In this document: piece by piece, positions 22,101 to 29,600 of the stretch
Layout of the letters: each line of letters opens with the position of its first letter
Numbering within the stretch: position 1 is the stretch's first letter
NCBI RefSeq assembly: GCF_049568105.1
Contig: NZ_CP145335.1
Span: forward strand, 2,046,001-2,110,000
DNA length: 64,000 bases
Source of the DNA: Salinisphaera sp049568105
GTDB taxonomy: Bacteria; Pseudomonadota; Gammaproteobacteria; Nevskiales; Salinisphaeraceae
Direction: 5' to 3'
Translations under genes and position numbers: made by a program
The notes under the pieces: generated by a model
What the model saw: the letters and a program-made list of their open reading frames with translations, nothing else
What the model was told of the DNA's origin: nothing
The model's database searches: none

Positions 22101-24734
22101 GCGGCTTCGGAGTTGTCAGCGCCCGATCGACAAAGGCTTTGGGCCGCAGCCCGTGTGGTCCTGGATTCGGCGGCCGGCCCGATCGCCGAACAGCTGGCCC
22201 GCGCGGCGAGCGCACCGCCCACCTTGCCGCCATTCGTTGCGATCGGCCCGCCCCATGAACGGGTTTATCCGACGCCTACGTTGTCGCGCCCGTCGGATCT
22301 CGAGTTCGACAACGGATTCGGCGGCTTTGCCGACGACGGTCGAGAGTATGTGATCCACCTCGATCCGGGGCGCCGGCTGCCGGCGCCGTGGTCGAACGTC
22401 ATTGCGAATCCCGAATTCGGTTGTATCACCACGGAAGCCGGGCTCGGCTGTACGTGGGCTGGTAACAGCGGCGAAAACCGTCTTACGCCCTGGAGCAACG
22501 ATCCAGTAGCCGATCCTGCCAGCGAAGCGATCTATCTGCGCGACGAGGAAACCGCCGAAGTCTGGACGCCAACCCCGGCGCCACGCCCAGCCGATGGCGC
22601 CTACCAAATACGACACGGCGCCGGCTATACATGGTATCGCCACAACTCACACGGTGTAGAGCAGAGTCTGCGGGTCAGCGTCGATCACGAGGCGCCTGTC
22701 AAAATCGTATGTTTGACGCTGATCAATCGCTGGCCCTGGGTCCGGCGGCTGACCGCGACCTACTACGCCGAATGGGTTCTCGGGCCGGTGCGTACGGCCA
22801 CCGCGCCGCATATCGTGGTCGATTACGACACCCAGGCTGCGGTGTTGTTGGCACGCAATGCCTTTCTGCGCGAGGCCGAGCCAGGTGTGGCTTTCGTCGC
22901 GAGCAGTGAACGCCCGCACGGGCTGACGACCGATCGCTGCGAGTTTCTGGGGCGAAACGGGCGCTTGGAAGCGCCGGCGGCGCTGTTTCGCATCGGTTTG
23001 TCCGGGCGTATCGAGACCGGACAGGATCCGTGTGCCGCCTATCAGGTCCATATCGATCTGCCGCCCGAAGCCAGCCATACGGTCTATTTCATACTGGGCC
23101 AGGGCCGGGATCGAGAGCAGGCCCTGGCATTGGCTGCGCGTTTCAAGGCACCGGAAGTCGCAGCGCCCGCCCAGGCTTCTCTGGCAGCGTTCTGGGACCG
23201 CCATTTGGGCAGTGTACAGATCCGTACTCCGGACCGCGCGACCGATATCATGGTGAATCGTTGGTTGCCATATCAGGTTTTGTCCTGTCGGCTGTGGGGG
23301 CGTACCGGCTATTACCAGTCCAGCGGTGCGTTCGGTTTTCGCGATCAACTACAGGACGTGTTGGCGCTGCTGTGGTCGCGTCCTGAGTGGGCGCGAGCCC
23401 ATATCCTGCGGGCTGCGTCTCGACAGTTTGCCGAAGGCGACGTACTGCACTGGTGGCACGAGCGCCCGCTGCGCGGTGTGCGGACCCGCTATTCGGACGA
23501 TCTGCTATGGCTACCTTATGTCGTGGCCCAGTATGTCCAAGCGACCGGTGACGCATCGATTCTGAGCGCGGAGGTGGCCTATCTGTCCGGGGCGCCTCTC
23601 GAGGCCGGGGAAGCCGAGCGCTACACCGAATTCGAAAGCGGCGAACAGAACGGGCCGTTATACGAGCACTGCACGCGGGCTATCGATCATGCGGCGCGGC
23701 TGGGCGCACATGGGCTGCCATTGATCGGCGGCGGCGACTGGAACGACGGCTTCAACCGGATTGGTGCCAAGGGCCGGGGCGAAAGCGTATGGCTGGCTTG
23801 GTTTCTGATTCGAGTGTGTCGCGATGTCGAGGCCCTGTGCCGGACCATGGCCGATTACGAACGGGCGCAGCGTTACACGGCATTGGCTGATGAGTTGGAA
23901 CGCCAAGCCGAGGCCAATGCCTGGGATGGCGCCTGGTATCGACGGGCGTATTTCGACGATGGCACGCCGCTGGGCTCGGCCAAGAACGAAGAATGCCAGA
24001 TCGATCTCATGGCCCAGACCTGGTCGGTGTTGGCGCTGGGCGCCGAGAACCCGCGCACGGCACAGGCCATGACGGCCGCTTATCAGCGGCTGGTGCGCGA
24101 AGAGACCCGCCAGATCTTGCTACTCGCGCCACCTTTTGAGCGCAGCCGCAAGGATCCGGGCTATATCGGCGGTTACCCGCCCGGCATTCGAGAAAACGGG
24201 GGGCAATACACCCATGGCGCCGTCTGGGCCGTCTGGGCCGCAGCAGCGCTGGGCGACGCCGCCCGGGCCTGGCATTTGTCGTCGCTGCTCAACCCGATTC
24301 GACAGGCCGTCGATCCCGAGGGTGTCGCGCGATATCGCACCGAACCCTACGTGCTGGCCGGGGATGTCTACGGGGTTGCACCGCACGCCGGGCGGGGCGG
24401 ATGGACTTGGTATTCCGGGGCCGCGGGGTGGTTATTCCGCGGCGTATTAGAAGCGTTGTTGGGATTGAAGCTCTGCCACGGCGAGACCCTGCGTATCGAG
24501 CCCTGCCTGCCGGCCGACTGGAGCGGCTACGCTGTCGAGTTGCGCCGTGGCCAGACGAACTACGCGATTGTCGTTGAGCAGATCGATAATCGCGTCGTTC
24601 AGAACAGTCGCTGGGTTCTTGATGGCGAGGCGCAGCCAGGGCACACGCTGACACTGGTCGACGACGGCAAGCGACATAAGGTGCAGGTTTATATCGCCCG
24701 GGATGACCAGTCTTCGCCGGCGCGGGACACGTGA
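16137..24734 (+). CDS. ndvB: Giant NdvB-like cyclic beta-glucan synthase (GT84-GH94)
   Basis: A protein of about 2,865 residues with the ChvB/NdvB architecture. In order these are an N-terminal region, a membrane-embedded glycosyltransferase 84 part (ITLDADTAMPQGT and RSHRWIRGDWQLLPW, with several helices around residues 330-400 and 740-930), a glucoamylase-like middle part, and a C-terminal GH94 phosphorylase-type region with GGGDWNDGFNR (catalytic-type Asp about 2537). Family members make cyclic beta-1,2-glucans that protect against low osmolarity. The start chosen is GTG at 16137, nine bases after GGAGG; an ATG at 16053 would add 28 residues. No separate exporter is present nearby. Confidence 0.88.
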   Translation: MKPALKSRDRSSTAAPHAAQTTSETGVEIEWISNLAQAHQRLLRSRAAPAVSRLITLIEVGYQRLYERIGHRVSRGQRGSRTEEWLLDNWHIVQRAIEQVRESLPPGYLVQLPQIRGAAGRPELRVRELAVELIAQGGEPVDVDHIVDYVNIYQQVCVLNIGEVWALPAVLRWVLLERLLAVAEQGVSDEPATDDSRPSGMGVASLVLSLRTLEDNDWREIAESLLIVDTLLRQDPAGAYEGMDFASRDRYRKAVERHARRAAVAEIEIVRVALQCAQAATTDRYRRHVGFYLIDEGRVELAGRIGQRLHRPWYELPHRWASLLYFLGLAIFAMPLWLALGVFVAGHGAAWPIMTLVMLLTTVMMGGLASGLLNGLITHMLPPYCLPKLDFDAGIPERCRSAVAVPCLLSQIDDIAPLLERLEINYLNNADPNLVYVLLGDFADAPNYDHAEDAAILETTRARLEALNERYRDTANNRGPFVFLHRRREWNTAQNCWMGWERKRGKLLQFNRLITGNGRQNFETLAGDRTRLQAIRYVITLDADTAMPQGTARLLVGTMAHPLNQAIVDTQRMRVQRGYAFLQPRLDSDPSAVEPTRFTQIFDSDPTVDLYTNAVSNAYQDLFGEGIFAGKGIYDPHVIGATLNERLPANRLLSHDLLEGSFGRTALVSDTRFYEQFPPSIFVYLRRSHRWIRGDWQLLPWLWRWVPLAEGRREPNPLTLIQQWQILDNLRRSMTAPATLALLCVVWAGLLPGAAWAWTLGLVGLSAAPIWVELLTQLWRCAADWRRAPRYLQSIPRRLWARAGRWLLSLCVLPYESLFVIDGVVRTLYRMRVSRRHLLDWRTAHEVHRDFSGTLTWTAAWREMWISPAFAVGVVLWLGLFAPAALLPAGPFVLAWLVAPMLAHYVSRAPPVAAPQLRAAERRLLRDISRRTWFFFERFMGPDDHWMPPDNYQEEPKVVLARRTSPTNIGMGMLAVLSAHDFGYIDLFSLVARLSNSFDRLARLQQHRGHLLNWYETRELTPLAPRYVSTVDSGNFAACLITLARGLEQLPSQPIEPWRLLLGVRDTLSVLETTLRAADPARPGDAEIGWIAKLRARREAIEAGGTDAYGWALLKRFCEQDIPALRAELLALVQHRSVHLSTERLGQLHQWLDELRRQATLARHFGDQLLPWRRLLADPPDLYAGRGTARQPLVHGFEAIRSCLEQPMTLDNGTTICRDAQALVERLETELEAADCTASARSRASTWNRQLQRALQDAMHATETLCRDIAAIAHAADHWVAGMDFAFLYEPSRHLFRIGYSVDEARLDSGFYDLLASEARLTSFVAIAKGDVPSRHWLYLGRPFRKIDGRTVLMSWGATLFEYLMPTLLMPAPGASLVGRACRSAIEAQMAYSRRLQLPWGISESGYYQLDAQSNYQYRAFGIPEIGFRRDLGDRLVISAYSSVMALPFAAHAVLGNIRALERAGGLGEYGLYEAIDYGQAGRQSTRRARVVRSYMSHHQGMLLLAIGNMLNDDPMPKRFQQDARIARLGNLLHERPPELAPALKPWPETQLPQPFIAAVALPVWSPETPLLGQSYNLLSNGHLSLIQSSQGSGGSQWEGRALTRWAPDATRESLGRWCYLKDLDRDRLVSVGGEPEGSVTGQRRTLFAPHYVEHQCRALELFARLRITIACEHDVEIRHLRIQNESGHRRRLLIADYAEVALAPPAEDARHPAFAKLFVQSRYQADRQFMLFRRRPRGPHEKPLYLGHAVVVAPGRHRAVQWETDRERFLGRLGRIDRPRALTATGLSGFTHSVGTVLDPVLGCGVELTLGPHADTEIVFVTGVGHSRRAVRSALHGYRGLSRIQWAFDQGRMAAEQELSDLHIDPPDVVWMMQLLSLLLAPVRSLRAADDVLRGVERIQSALWGRGISGDLPILMVRLAVDAGFDFASRLLQAHTLWARRGRAIDLVFVDDSPGGYVQPMRDRLQQAIAEAGSRVQRSTAGQAHIVAASELSAPDRQRLWAAARVVLDSAAGPIAEQLARAASAPPTLPPFVAIGPPHERVYPTPTLSRPSDLEFDNGFGGFADDGREYVIHLDPGRRLPAPWSNVIANPEFGCITTEAGLGCTWAGNSGENRLTPWSNDPVADPASEAIYLRDEETAEVWTPTPAPRPADGAYQIRHGAGYTWYRHNSHGVEQSLRVSVDHEAPVKIVCLTLINRWPWVRRLTATYYAEWVLGPVRTATAPHIVVDYDTQAAVLLARNAFLREAEPGVAFVASSERPHGLTTDRCEFLGRNGRLEAPAALFRIGLSGRIETGQDPCAAYQVHIDLPPEASHTVYFILGQGRDREQALALAARFKAPEVAAPAQASLAAFWDRHLGSVQIRTPDRATDIMVNRWLPYQVLSCRLWGRTGYYQSSGAFGFRDQLQDVLALLWSRPEWARAHILRAASRQFAEGDVLHWWHERPLRGVRTRYSDDLLWLPYVVAQYVQATGDASILSAEVAYLSGAPLEAGEAERYTEFESGEQNGPLYEHCTRAIDHAARLGAHGLPLIGGGDWNDGFNRIGAKGRGESVWLAWFLIRVCRDVEALCRTMADYERAQRYTALADELERQAEANAWDGAWYRRAYFDDGTPLGSAKNEECQIDLMAQTWSVLALGAENPRTAQAMTAAYQRLVREETRQILLLAPPFERSRKDPGYIGGYPPGIRENGGQYTHGAVWAVWAAAALGDAARAWHLSSLLNPIRQAVDPEGVARYRTEPYVLAGDVYGVAPHAGRGGWTWYSGAAGWLFRGVLEALLGLKLCHGETLRIEPCLPADWSGYAVELRRGQTNYAIVVEQIDNRVVQNSRWVLDGEAQPGHTLTLVDDGKRHKVQVYIARDDQSSPARDT

Positions 24735-24753
24735 TGCGTATTATAGCCTGGCA

Positions 24754-25164
24754 TCAGCCGGTGAATCGTCCGGCGAGGCGACCGCCGATGAGCAATGCGG
24801 CCACGAATATCAGGGCTTCTTTCGGGTTGAACGTCAATGCAGCGACCGCCGGGCCGGGGCAGTAGCCGGCGATCCCCCATCCGAGACCGAACAGCGCTGC
24901 CCCTAGCACTAGGCGCCGGTCGATGTGCGTGGCCGTCGGCCAATGCATGGTCTGGCCTGCCCATGGCCGGCGCCAATGTCTCAGTCTTGCGAACGCCGGT
25001 ATGGTTACCATCACGGCACCGATCATAACCAGGGCCAGACTTGGGTCCCAGCCGCCGACGATATCCAGAAAGGCAAGGACCTTGTTGGGATCGGCCATAT
25101 GCGATAAGCATAGCCCGAAGCCGAACATGAGACCGGCGGCGGCCGCGATCAGATGCCGTGTCAT
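24754..25164 (-). CDS. YeeE/YedE-type membrane protein, second half (DUF6691-like)
   Basis: A 136-residue membrane protein with about four helices. It carries the short motif GYCPGPA near residue 105, the Cys-bearing signature of YeeE/YedE sulfur-compound transport proteins. It is the second of two half-size genes that together match a full YeeE; its ATG overlaps the partner's stop as ATGA. Family members move thiosulfate or related sulfur species, which is an inference here. It is convergent with the glucan synthase, with only 19 bases between. Confidence 0.85.
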   Translation of the reverse strand: MTRHLIAAAAGLMFGFGLCLSHMADPNKVLAFLDIVGGWDPSLALVMIGAVMVTIPAFARLRHWRRPWAGQTMHWPTATHIDRRLVLGAALFGLGWGIAGYCPGPAVAALTFNPKEALIFVAALLIGGRLAGRFTG

Positions 25165-25610
25165 GGGGCAATACCTAGGCCATGGCGGAGTACGATGGCC
25201 GCGATCACGCCGCAGATCATGAACACCACGGTGGCAACGATCGATCGTCGAGACTGACGGGCCACGCCGCAGACGCCGTGCCCGCTGGTACAGCCCGAGC
25301 CCAGGCGCGTGCCAAAGCCGACCAGCAGACCGGCCATGCCGAGCAGCGCCACCGGAAAACTGTGGCGGACTGGAATATCGCCGGGCCAGATCGCGACATA
25401 GAGCGCGGCGCCGGCGATCAGACCTACCAGAAAACTGGCGCGCCAGCCGCTGCCAGCAATCCCCGCGAACAAGCCATGCACGATCCCTGAGATGCCGGCA
25501 ATACGCCCAAGCCCGGCCATGAGCAAAGCCGCGGCCGCCCCGATCAGTAAACCGCCGCCCAGGGCGATGCCCGGGGTGAAGTCGGTGATATGGGTCAGGG
25601 GCATGTACAT
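25161..25610 (-). CDS. YeeE/YedE-type membrane protein, first half
   Basis: A 149-residue membrane protein with about four helices. It has the conserved loop GSGCTSGHGVCG (about residues 104-115), a hallmark of YeeE/YedE proteins in which cysteines guide sulfur substrates. It is translationally coupled to the downstream half. Splitting into two adjacent genes is a known arrangement for this family. No sulfurtransferase or rhodanese gene adjoins the pair here. Confidence 0.87.
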   Translation of the reverse strand: MYMPLTHITDFTPGIALGGGLLIGAAAALLMAGLGRIAGISGIVHGLFAGIAGSGWRASFLVGLIAGAALYVAIWPGDIPVRHSFPVALLGMAGLLVGFGTRLGSGCTSGHGVCGVARQSRRSIVATVVFMICGVIAAIVLRHGLGIAP

Positions 25611-25809
25611 TTTCTGTCATTCGATAACGCGGCTAGCAATGATTATCAGAGCCCAGGTATGCGAATCTGCCGTTGATCCAGGTCATGTTCGGATGCCGGT
25701 TATTCTTGAATGCGCCATCGGTTGTTTTTAGGAACCAGACCGAGCTATCGAAGAGCTGGGCGAGCGTTTGATAAGCGCCCGACAGTGTCTGCGCCGGAAT
25801 TTCGAATAG

Positions 25810-26289
25810 TCAGGCGCCTTGGCCTTCCGGCGAATCTTGACCGTCGTCCCAATGCCAGAGGCCTCCGGGCCGGAGTACGAGCACTGCGCAGTGGGCACGA
25901 CGCAGCACGCGTGAAGCGGTGCCGCCGAGCAGCCGGTCTGCGAAATTCGGATCGTGAGAGGCAATGGCGATCAAACCGACGCCGAGTTCGCCGGCGCGCT
26001 CGACGATCGTCGCGGCGATCGCGCCGGTCAGGGCTTCGCTGCGCCAATCGACGTCGTCGCCGTAATTGAGGTCGCCGAGATCCTGCAGCTGGGCTTCGGT
26101 CAACTTGCGGGTTTCTTCTAGAAAGCCATGGGGGACATACGGCCAGAGCGCCAGTTCGGTCGGTACCACGGTCAGCAGGTGCAGCCGTGCCGAGTGATGG
26201 CGTGCAAGCTGACGGGTCACCGGGAAAACCAAGCCAAAGGTGGCATCGTGATTCAGATCGACGGGCACGAGTATCTTGTTTGTTGGCAT
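25810..26289 (-). CDS. Universal stress protein, single UspA domain
   Basis: A 159-residue UspA-fold protein beginning NKILVPVDLNHD and ending with the strand CAVLVLRPG. The nucleotide-loop region reads ASHDPNFADRLLGGTASRVL, so the final GGTAS is kept but the first glycine pair is not; ATP binding is uncertain. ATG at 26289 starts directly at the fold; a longer frame from 26361 adds a non-conserved leader. A perfect FNR/ANR consensus box lies 110 bases upstream. Confidence 0.88.
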   Translation of the reverse strand: MPTNKILVPVDLNHDATFGLVFPVTRQLARHHSARLHLLTVVPTELALWPYVPHGFLEETRKLTEAQLQDLGDLNYGDDVDWRSEALTGAIAATIVERAGELGVGLIAIASHDPNFADRLLGGTASRVLRRAHCAVLVLRPGGLWHWDDGQDSPEGQGA

Positions 26290-26399
26290 CGATCCGGCTC
26301 TTGTGTTGTTCCTGGCAGACCGAGGTAGCAACGCAACGCCCTCGGCCGCTGTCTGATGCATCGGCCATATCAGTCTCGGGGGCTTCTCGAGAGCGCAGG

Positions 26400-26413
26400 T
26401 TGATTCGGATCAA
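26400..26413. promoter_or_regulatory. Perfect FNR/ANR consensus box between divergent genes
   Basis: TTGAT TCGG ATCAA matches the FNR/ANR consensus TTGAT-N4-ATCAA at all ten specified positions. It lies 110 bases before the UspA start on the minus strand and 126 bases before the surface-antigen-like gene on the plus strand, so it could serve either. The distance fits activation of a promoter at around 26,350 for UspA. Confidence 0.65.
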
Positions 26414-26539
26414 GCCGTGTGATTAGACGTTTGGGAAGGCATCGTCCGAGCCGAACAGCGGATGCTATATTGGATTCAAAGGTGCTGGCCATCGAGTACG
26501 TGCGGATTGTGTCGGCGGCACAGCGAACCGGAGATCATC

Positions 26540-26980
26540 ATGAGACGGCATGCATCGGTTTTGGGCGTGAATGCGATCTCGAACGGTGGGTGGGGCACAC
26601 GATCGGGCCCGAGTTCGTGGCTCCGGTGGGCCGTCCCTGTCTGGGTCGCCGGTGTAATGGGGCTGTCGTCGTTCCACCAAGCCCAGGCCTTCAACTTCAG
26701 ATTTCTGGACAGTTCCGCGGTCGCTCGTTTCACCGATGAAGACTGGCAGGTGTTGCGCGATGCAACGCGCCAGGCGCTCAACCACGGTAGCGACGGCGAT
26801 ACGATCACGTGGCGTAATGACAAAACTGGGCACTGGGGCACGATTACGCCGTCTCCGGCCAGCGATCGTGCCGGTGCGACGTGCCGGCGGACCCGGTTTG
26901 TGGCGAATGCGGCTCAGCGCACCAGCGACACCACGGTGACGTTCTGCCGCATCGACGGTCAGTGGAAAGTCGCGCAGTAA
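26540..26980 (+). CDS. Surface antigen-like exported protein (17 kDa antigen C-terminal domain)
   Basis: A 146-residue protein with a basic N-terminus, a hydrophobic export segment (about residues 28-45, ending QAQA) and a C-terminal domain. That domain has the family pattern W-R-N-x-x-T-G-x-x-G-x-I-T-P, then T-C-R-R, and finally F-C-R-I-D-G-x-W. This resembles the conserved end of 17 kDa surface antigens, without the glycine-zipper part. ATG at 26540 follows CCGGAG at a normal distance; the frame is open upstream to 26462. Its function is unknown beyond an envelope location. Confidence 0.7.
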   Translation: MRRHASVLGVNAISNGGWGTRSGPSSWLRWAVPVWVAGVMGLSSFHQAQAFNFRFLDSSAVARFTDEDWQVLRDATRQALNHGSDGDTITWRNDKTGHWGTITPSPASDRAGATCRRTRFVANAAQRTSDTTVTFCRIDGQWKVAQ

Positions 26981-27934
26981 CATGGGCTGGGCCGAATGAT
27001 TCAGCCTGTGGTGATTTTTGACCAACCGCTCAGTATCCGCTCACAAGCGTGTTAAGTCTGAATTTTTAAATGGGTCTGGCGCGCCGCTGGTTGTGGAATT
27101 GCCCGGGCGGCCGGGAATATCCAACTTTATCGTCGCCGATCCGATCGTTTCTAAAAGTCGCGCCGCGCCAGAACACATAAAGCGTGAAATGGGCCGGCTG
27201 ATGCATCAGCAGCCCGTGGCCTGGTGATGGGCGGATAGCGGTTTAACGATTAGGCGAGACTAGACCGCGGTTGCTCGTACTGGTGTTGGCTCGCCGGGCC
27301 AGAGCGCAGCTTCGAACAAGGATGAACGGCACTGTGCATAGCCGCGTTGGCTAGAGGCGCCCGCGGAGCCGAACAAATCAGATCTATCAATGCGTTATTG
27401 AGCGTGTCGAACGTCTGGTAGTGCCGCGACAAAGGTCTAATATTGACACTAAATCAGGCTTTATATCGTGAAGTCGCCGTATCTATTTTTATTATAGATA
27501 ATAAAATCCATGATTGGCGCAGCCGCTTCGGTTGCTGGAGCCGCGCTGGTGGACGATGTTGTTTTTCAAAAAAGCGATTTGTGCCTGACGGTTTGCACGG
27601 CGCGGGTATTGGGTGCGCATGGGCAGCCGACTGTGAGCGGGGCCGCGGGCGGTCGAGGGCGCGATCGACCCGCGAGCTGGCCAGCCGGCCGGGACCCCGA
27701 TACGACCGAAAGATGGATCGATAAGTCGCGCCGGTCACAGGATGTTTTAAGCGGCGCACAGATTGCGCTCTGGGCAACAAGGTCGAGCACGGCCGACTAC
27801 CGGCCAACGAGGGCTTTGGCCGGCACTACCGAAACCGTGGTCGTGACCATGAAATAAGCCTGTTCGAGATAACGCCCGGAATAGAGCGTTGAACACCAAG
27901 TGTCGTTAGTGCACGAGACCTCGAGGACATCGAT
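26981..27934. other. 954-base intergenic stretch without a convincing gene
   Basis: Short frames here lack ribosome sites and recognisable motifs. The one clear structure is a perfect palindrome with arms TTTTATTAT and ATAATAAAA around AG at 27487-27506, in a locally AT-rich patch. It could be an operator or a promoter-associated site. No tRNA or insertion-sequence end is recognisable. Confidence 0.5.
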
Positions 27935-29554
27935 ATGAACAGCCGCCGATTTTTGTCGATCGCCGTCGTGGTCGCGGCCGCTGCTTTGAGCAACGACACG
28001 GCTTGGGCCCAGACAGGGCAAGGCTGGGATCGCACCGTTCGCGTCGCGGAATATCTCGAGCCGGCGATCCCGCATCCAAAGCAGGAAAAAGCCGCTCGCA
28101 ACAAGCTAAAGCAGCTGGAGGCGAAAATCGGGCGCAAGCCGAATATTCTGATCCTGTTGGTCGACGATATGGGCTATGGCGACCCGGGTGCCTTTGGGGG
28201 CGGGGCAATGATCGGGGCGCCGACGCCGAATATCGACCGGTTGGCTGCCGAGGGTTTGAAGTTGACCTCGACCTATGCTCAGCCGCTGTGTACGCCGACC
28301 CGGGCTGCTTTGATGACAGGTCGTCTGCCAGCGCGTAGCGGGCTGACTCGACCGCTTCTGGCCAATGACCGTCCGACCAAGAACCCTTGGGCCGCCGAGG
28401 TCAGCGCTGCCCGATTATTGAGCCAGAATGGCTATATCACAGGGTTGGCCGGTAAATGGCATATCGGCGAAGGTCAGGGCATGCAGCCGCAGCAGGTCGG
28501 CTACGACGAATTTCACGGTTTTCTCGGCGTCATTAGCGAATATACGCAGTACATGATGCCCCGCAAATACGAACAGCTCGTCGCCGATCCGGAGCGGGTC
28601 AAGACCTTCAAGAGCTTGAGTGCATACAACGCGGTCGTAACCGGTAAAAAAGGCCGCCAGCTCAAGATCGATTATCCGCTCGAGACGGTCCAGCAGATCG
28701 GTAACTGCGATCAGGATTTCGCGAACTGGTCGGTTGATTTTATCGAGCGCGCCGCGAAACAGAACCAGCCGTTCTATTTGATCCATGCCTTTGGAAAATT
28801 GCACTTCGATAATTTTGCGGCCGCCGGCTATGAAGGTCGCAGCCCAGCGAAACTGCCTTATAAAGATGCCGTGATCGAAGTCGACGATATCGTGGGCCGA
28901 CTGATGGCCACGCTCCAGAACACCGGTCAGCTGGATAATACGCTCGTCTTTTTTACCTCGGATAACGGGCCTGAGGAAGACTCTTTTCCGGACGCAGGCT
29001 TTACGCCGTTCCGGTCGGGTAAAGGCACGACCTGGGAAGGCGGGGTACGTGTACCGGGCATCGCATACTGGCCGGGGCTGATCAAGCCGGGCCGGGTCAG
29101 CGACGGATTGTTCGATCTAATGGATCTGTTCAATACATCGTTGGCGGTTGCCGGGATCGAAGACCAGATTCCCTCCGAGCGCTATATCGACGGGATCGAT
29201 CAGACTTCATTTCTATTGGCTGATCAGGGCCAGAGTGGTCGCCAGGCGGTGTTCGTCTATAACCAGGCCGATTTCTCCGGGCTGCGTTGGGGCGAATTCA
29301 AGGGATATTTCAAGGTCCTGCTCAGCGACCAGCCGTTCACCAACATCAGTATGTCGCGCTACGTGCCGGTCGGTGTGGCGCCTTGGGTGTTCGATCTCTA
29401 TCGCGACCCTAAGGAGCGTCGGACGATGAGCAACGGCGACTACGAATGGGCCTACGGTCCCATCCTGCAACTGCAGAAGCAGCATGCTGCGACTTTCGTC
29501 AAATATCCGAAAAAGGATATCGGGCTCGGTATTGGCGATGCACCGCGCGGATAA
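27935..29554 (+). CDS. Secreted sulfatase, Cys-type (formylglycine-dependent)
   Basis: A 539-residue alkaline-phosphatase-superfamily sulfatase with a signal peptide (residues 1-25, ending AWA). Metal ligands lie in ILLVDDMGYGD (about residues 72-82). The sulfatase signature CTPTRAALMTGR starts at C119, the cysteine to be converted to formylglycine. GKWHIG (about 173) and TSDNGPEED (about 345) supply further active-site residues. The substrate, an alkyl or aryl sulfate ester, cannot be told. It heads a three-gene set with a HAD phosphatase and a formylglycine-generating enzyme, so the maturation enzyme is encoded beside it. Confidence 0.92.
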   Translation: MNSRRFLSIAVVVAAAALSNDTAWAQTGQGWDRTVRVAEYLEPAIPHPKQEKAARNKLKQLEAKIGRKPNILILLVDDMGYGDPGAFGGGAMIGAPTPNIDRLAAEGLKLTSTYAQPLCTPTRAALMTGRLPARSGLTRPLLANDRPTKNPWAAEVSAARLLSQNGYITGLAGKWHIGEGQGMQPQQVGYDEFHGFLGVISEYTQYMMPRKYEQLVADPERVKTFKSLSAYNAVVTGKKGRQLKIDYPLETVQQIGNCDQDFANWSVDFIERAAKQNQPFYLIHAFGKLHFDNFAAAGYEGRSPAKLPYKDAVIEVDDIVGRLMATLQNTGQLDNTLVFFTSDNGPEEDSFPDAGFTPFRSGKGTTWEGGVRVPGIAYWPGLIKPGRVSDGLFDLMDLFNTSLAVAGIEDQIPSERYIDGIDQTSFLLADQGQSGRQAVFVYNQADFSGLRWGEFKGYFKVLLSDQPFTNISMSRYVPVGVAPWVFDLYRDPKERRTMSNGDYEWAYGPILQLQKQHAATFVKYPKKDIGLGIGDAPRG

Positions 29555-29600
29555 ATACTGAGCTTGCCCATGATCTGTCTAGCCGCTCGGGGTGTCTGTG

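Noticed and set aside
25633..25809. Minus-strand frame resembling part of a PAS domain just after the UspA stop
   Set aside because: It has no start codon and is about 58 codons; the likeness (LFDSSVWFLKTTDG) is too short to claim a pseudogene.
27018..27432. Short frames in the 27 kb gap as transposase remnants
   Set aside because: No terminal repeats, no DDE-type motif and no similarity that I can recognise.
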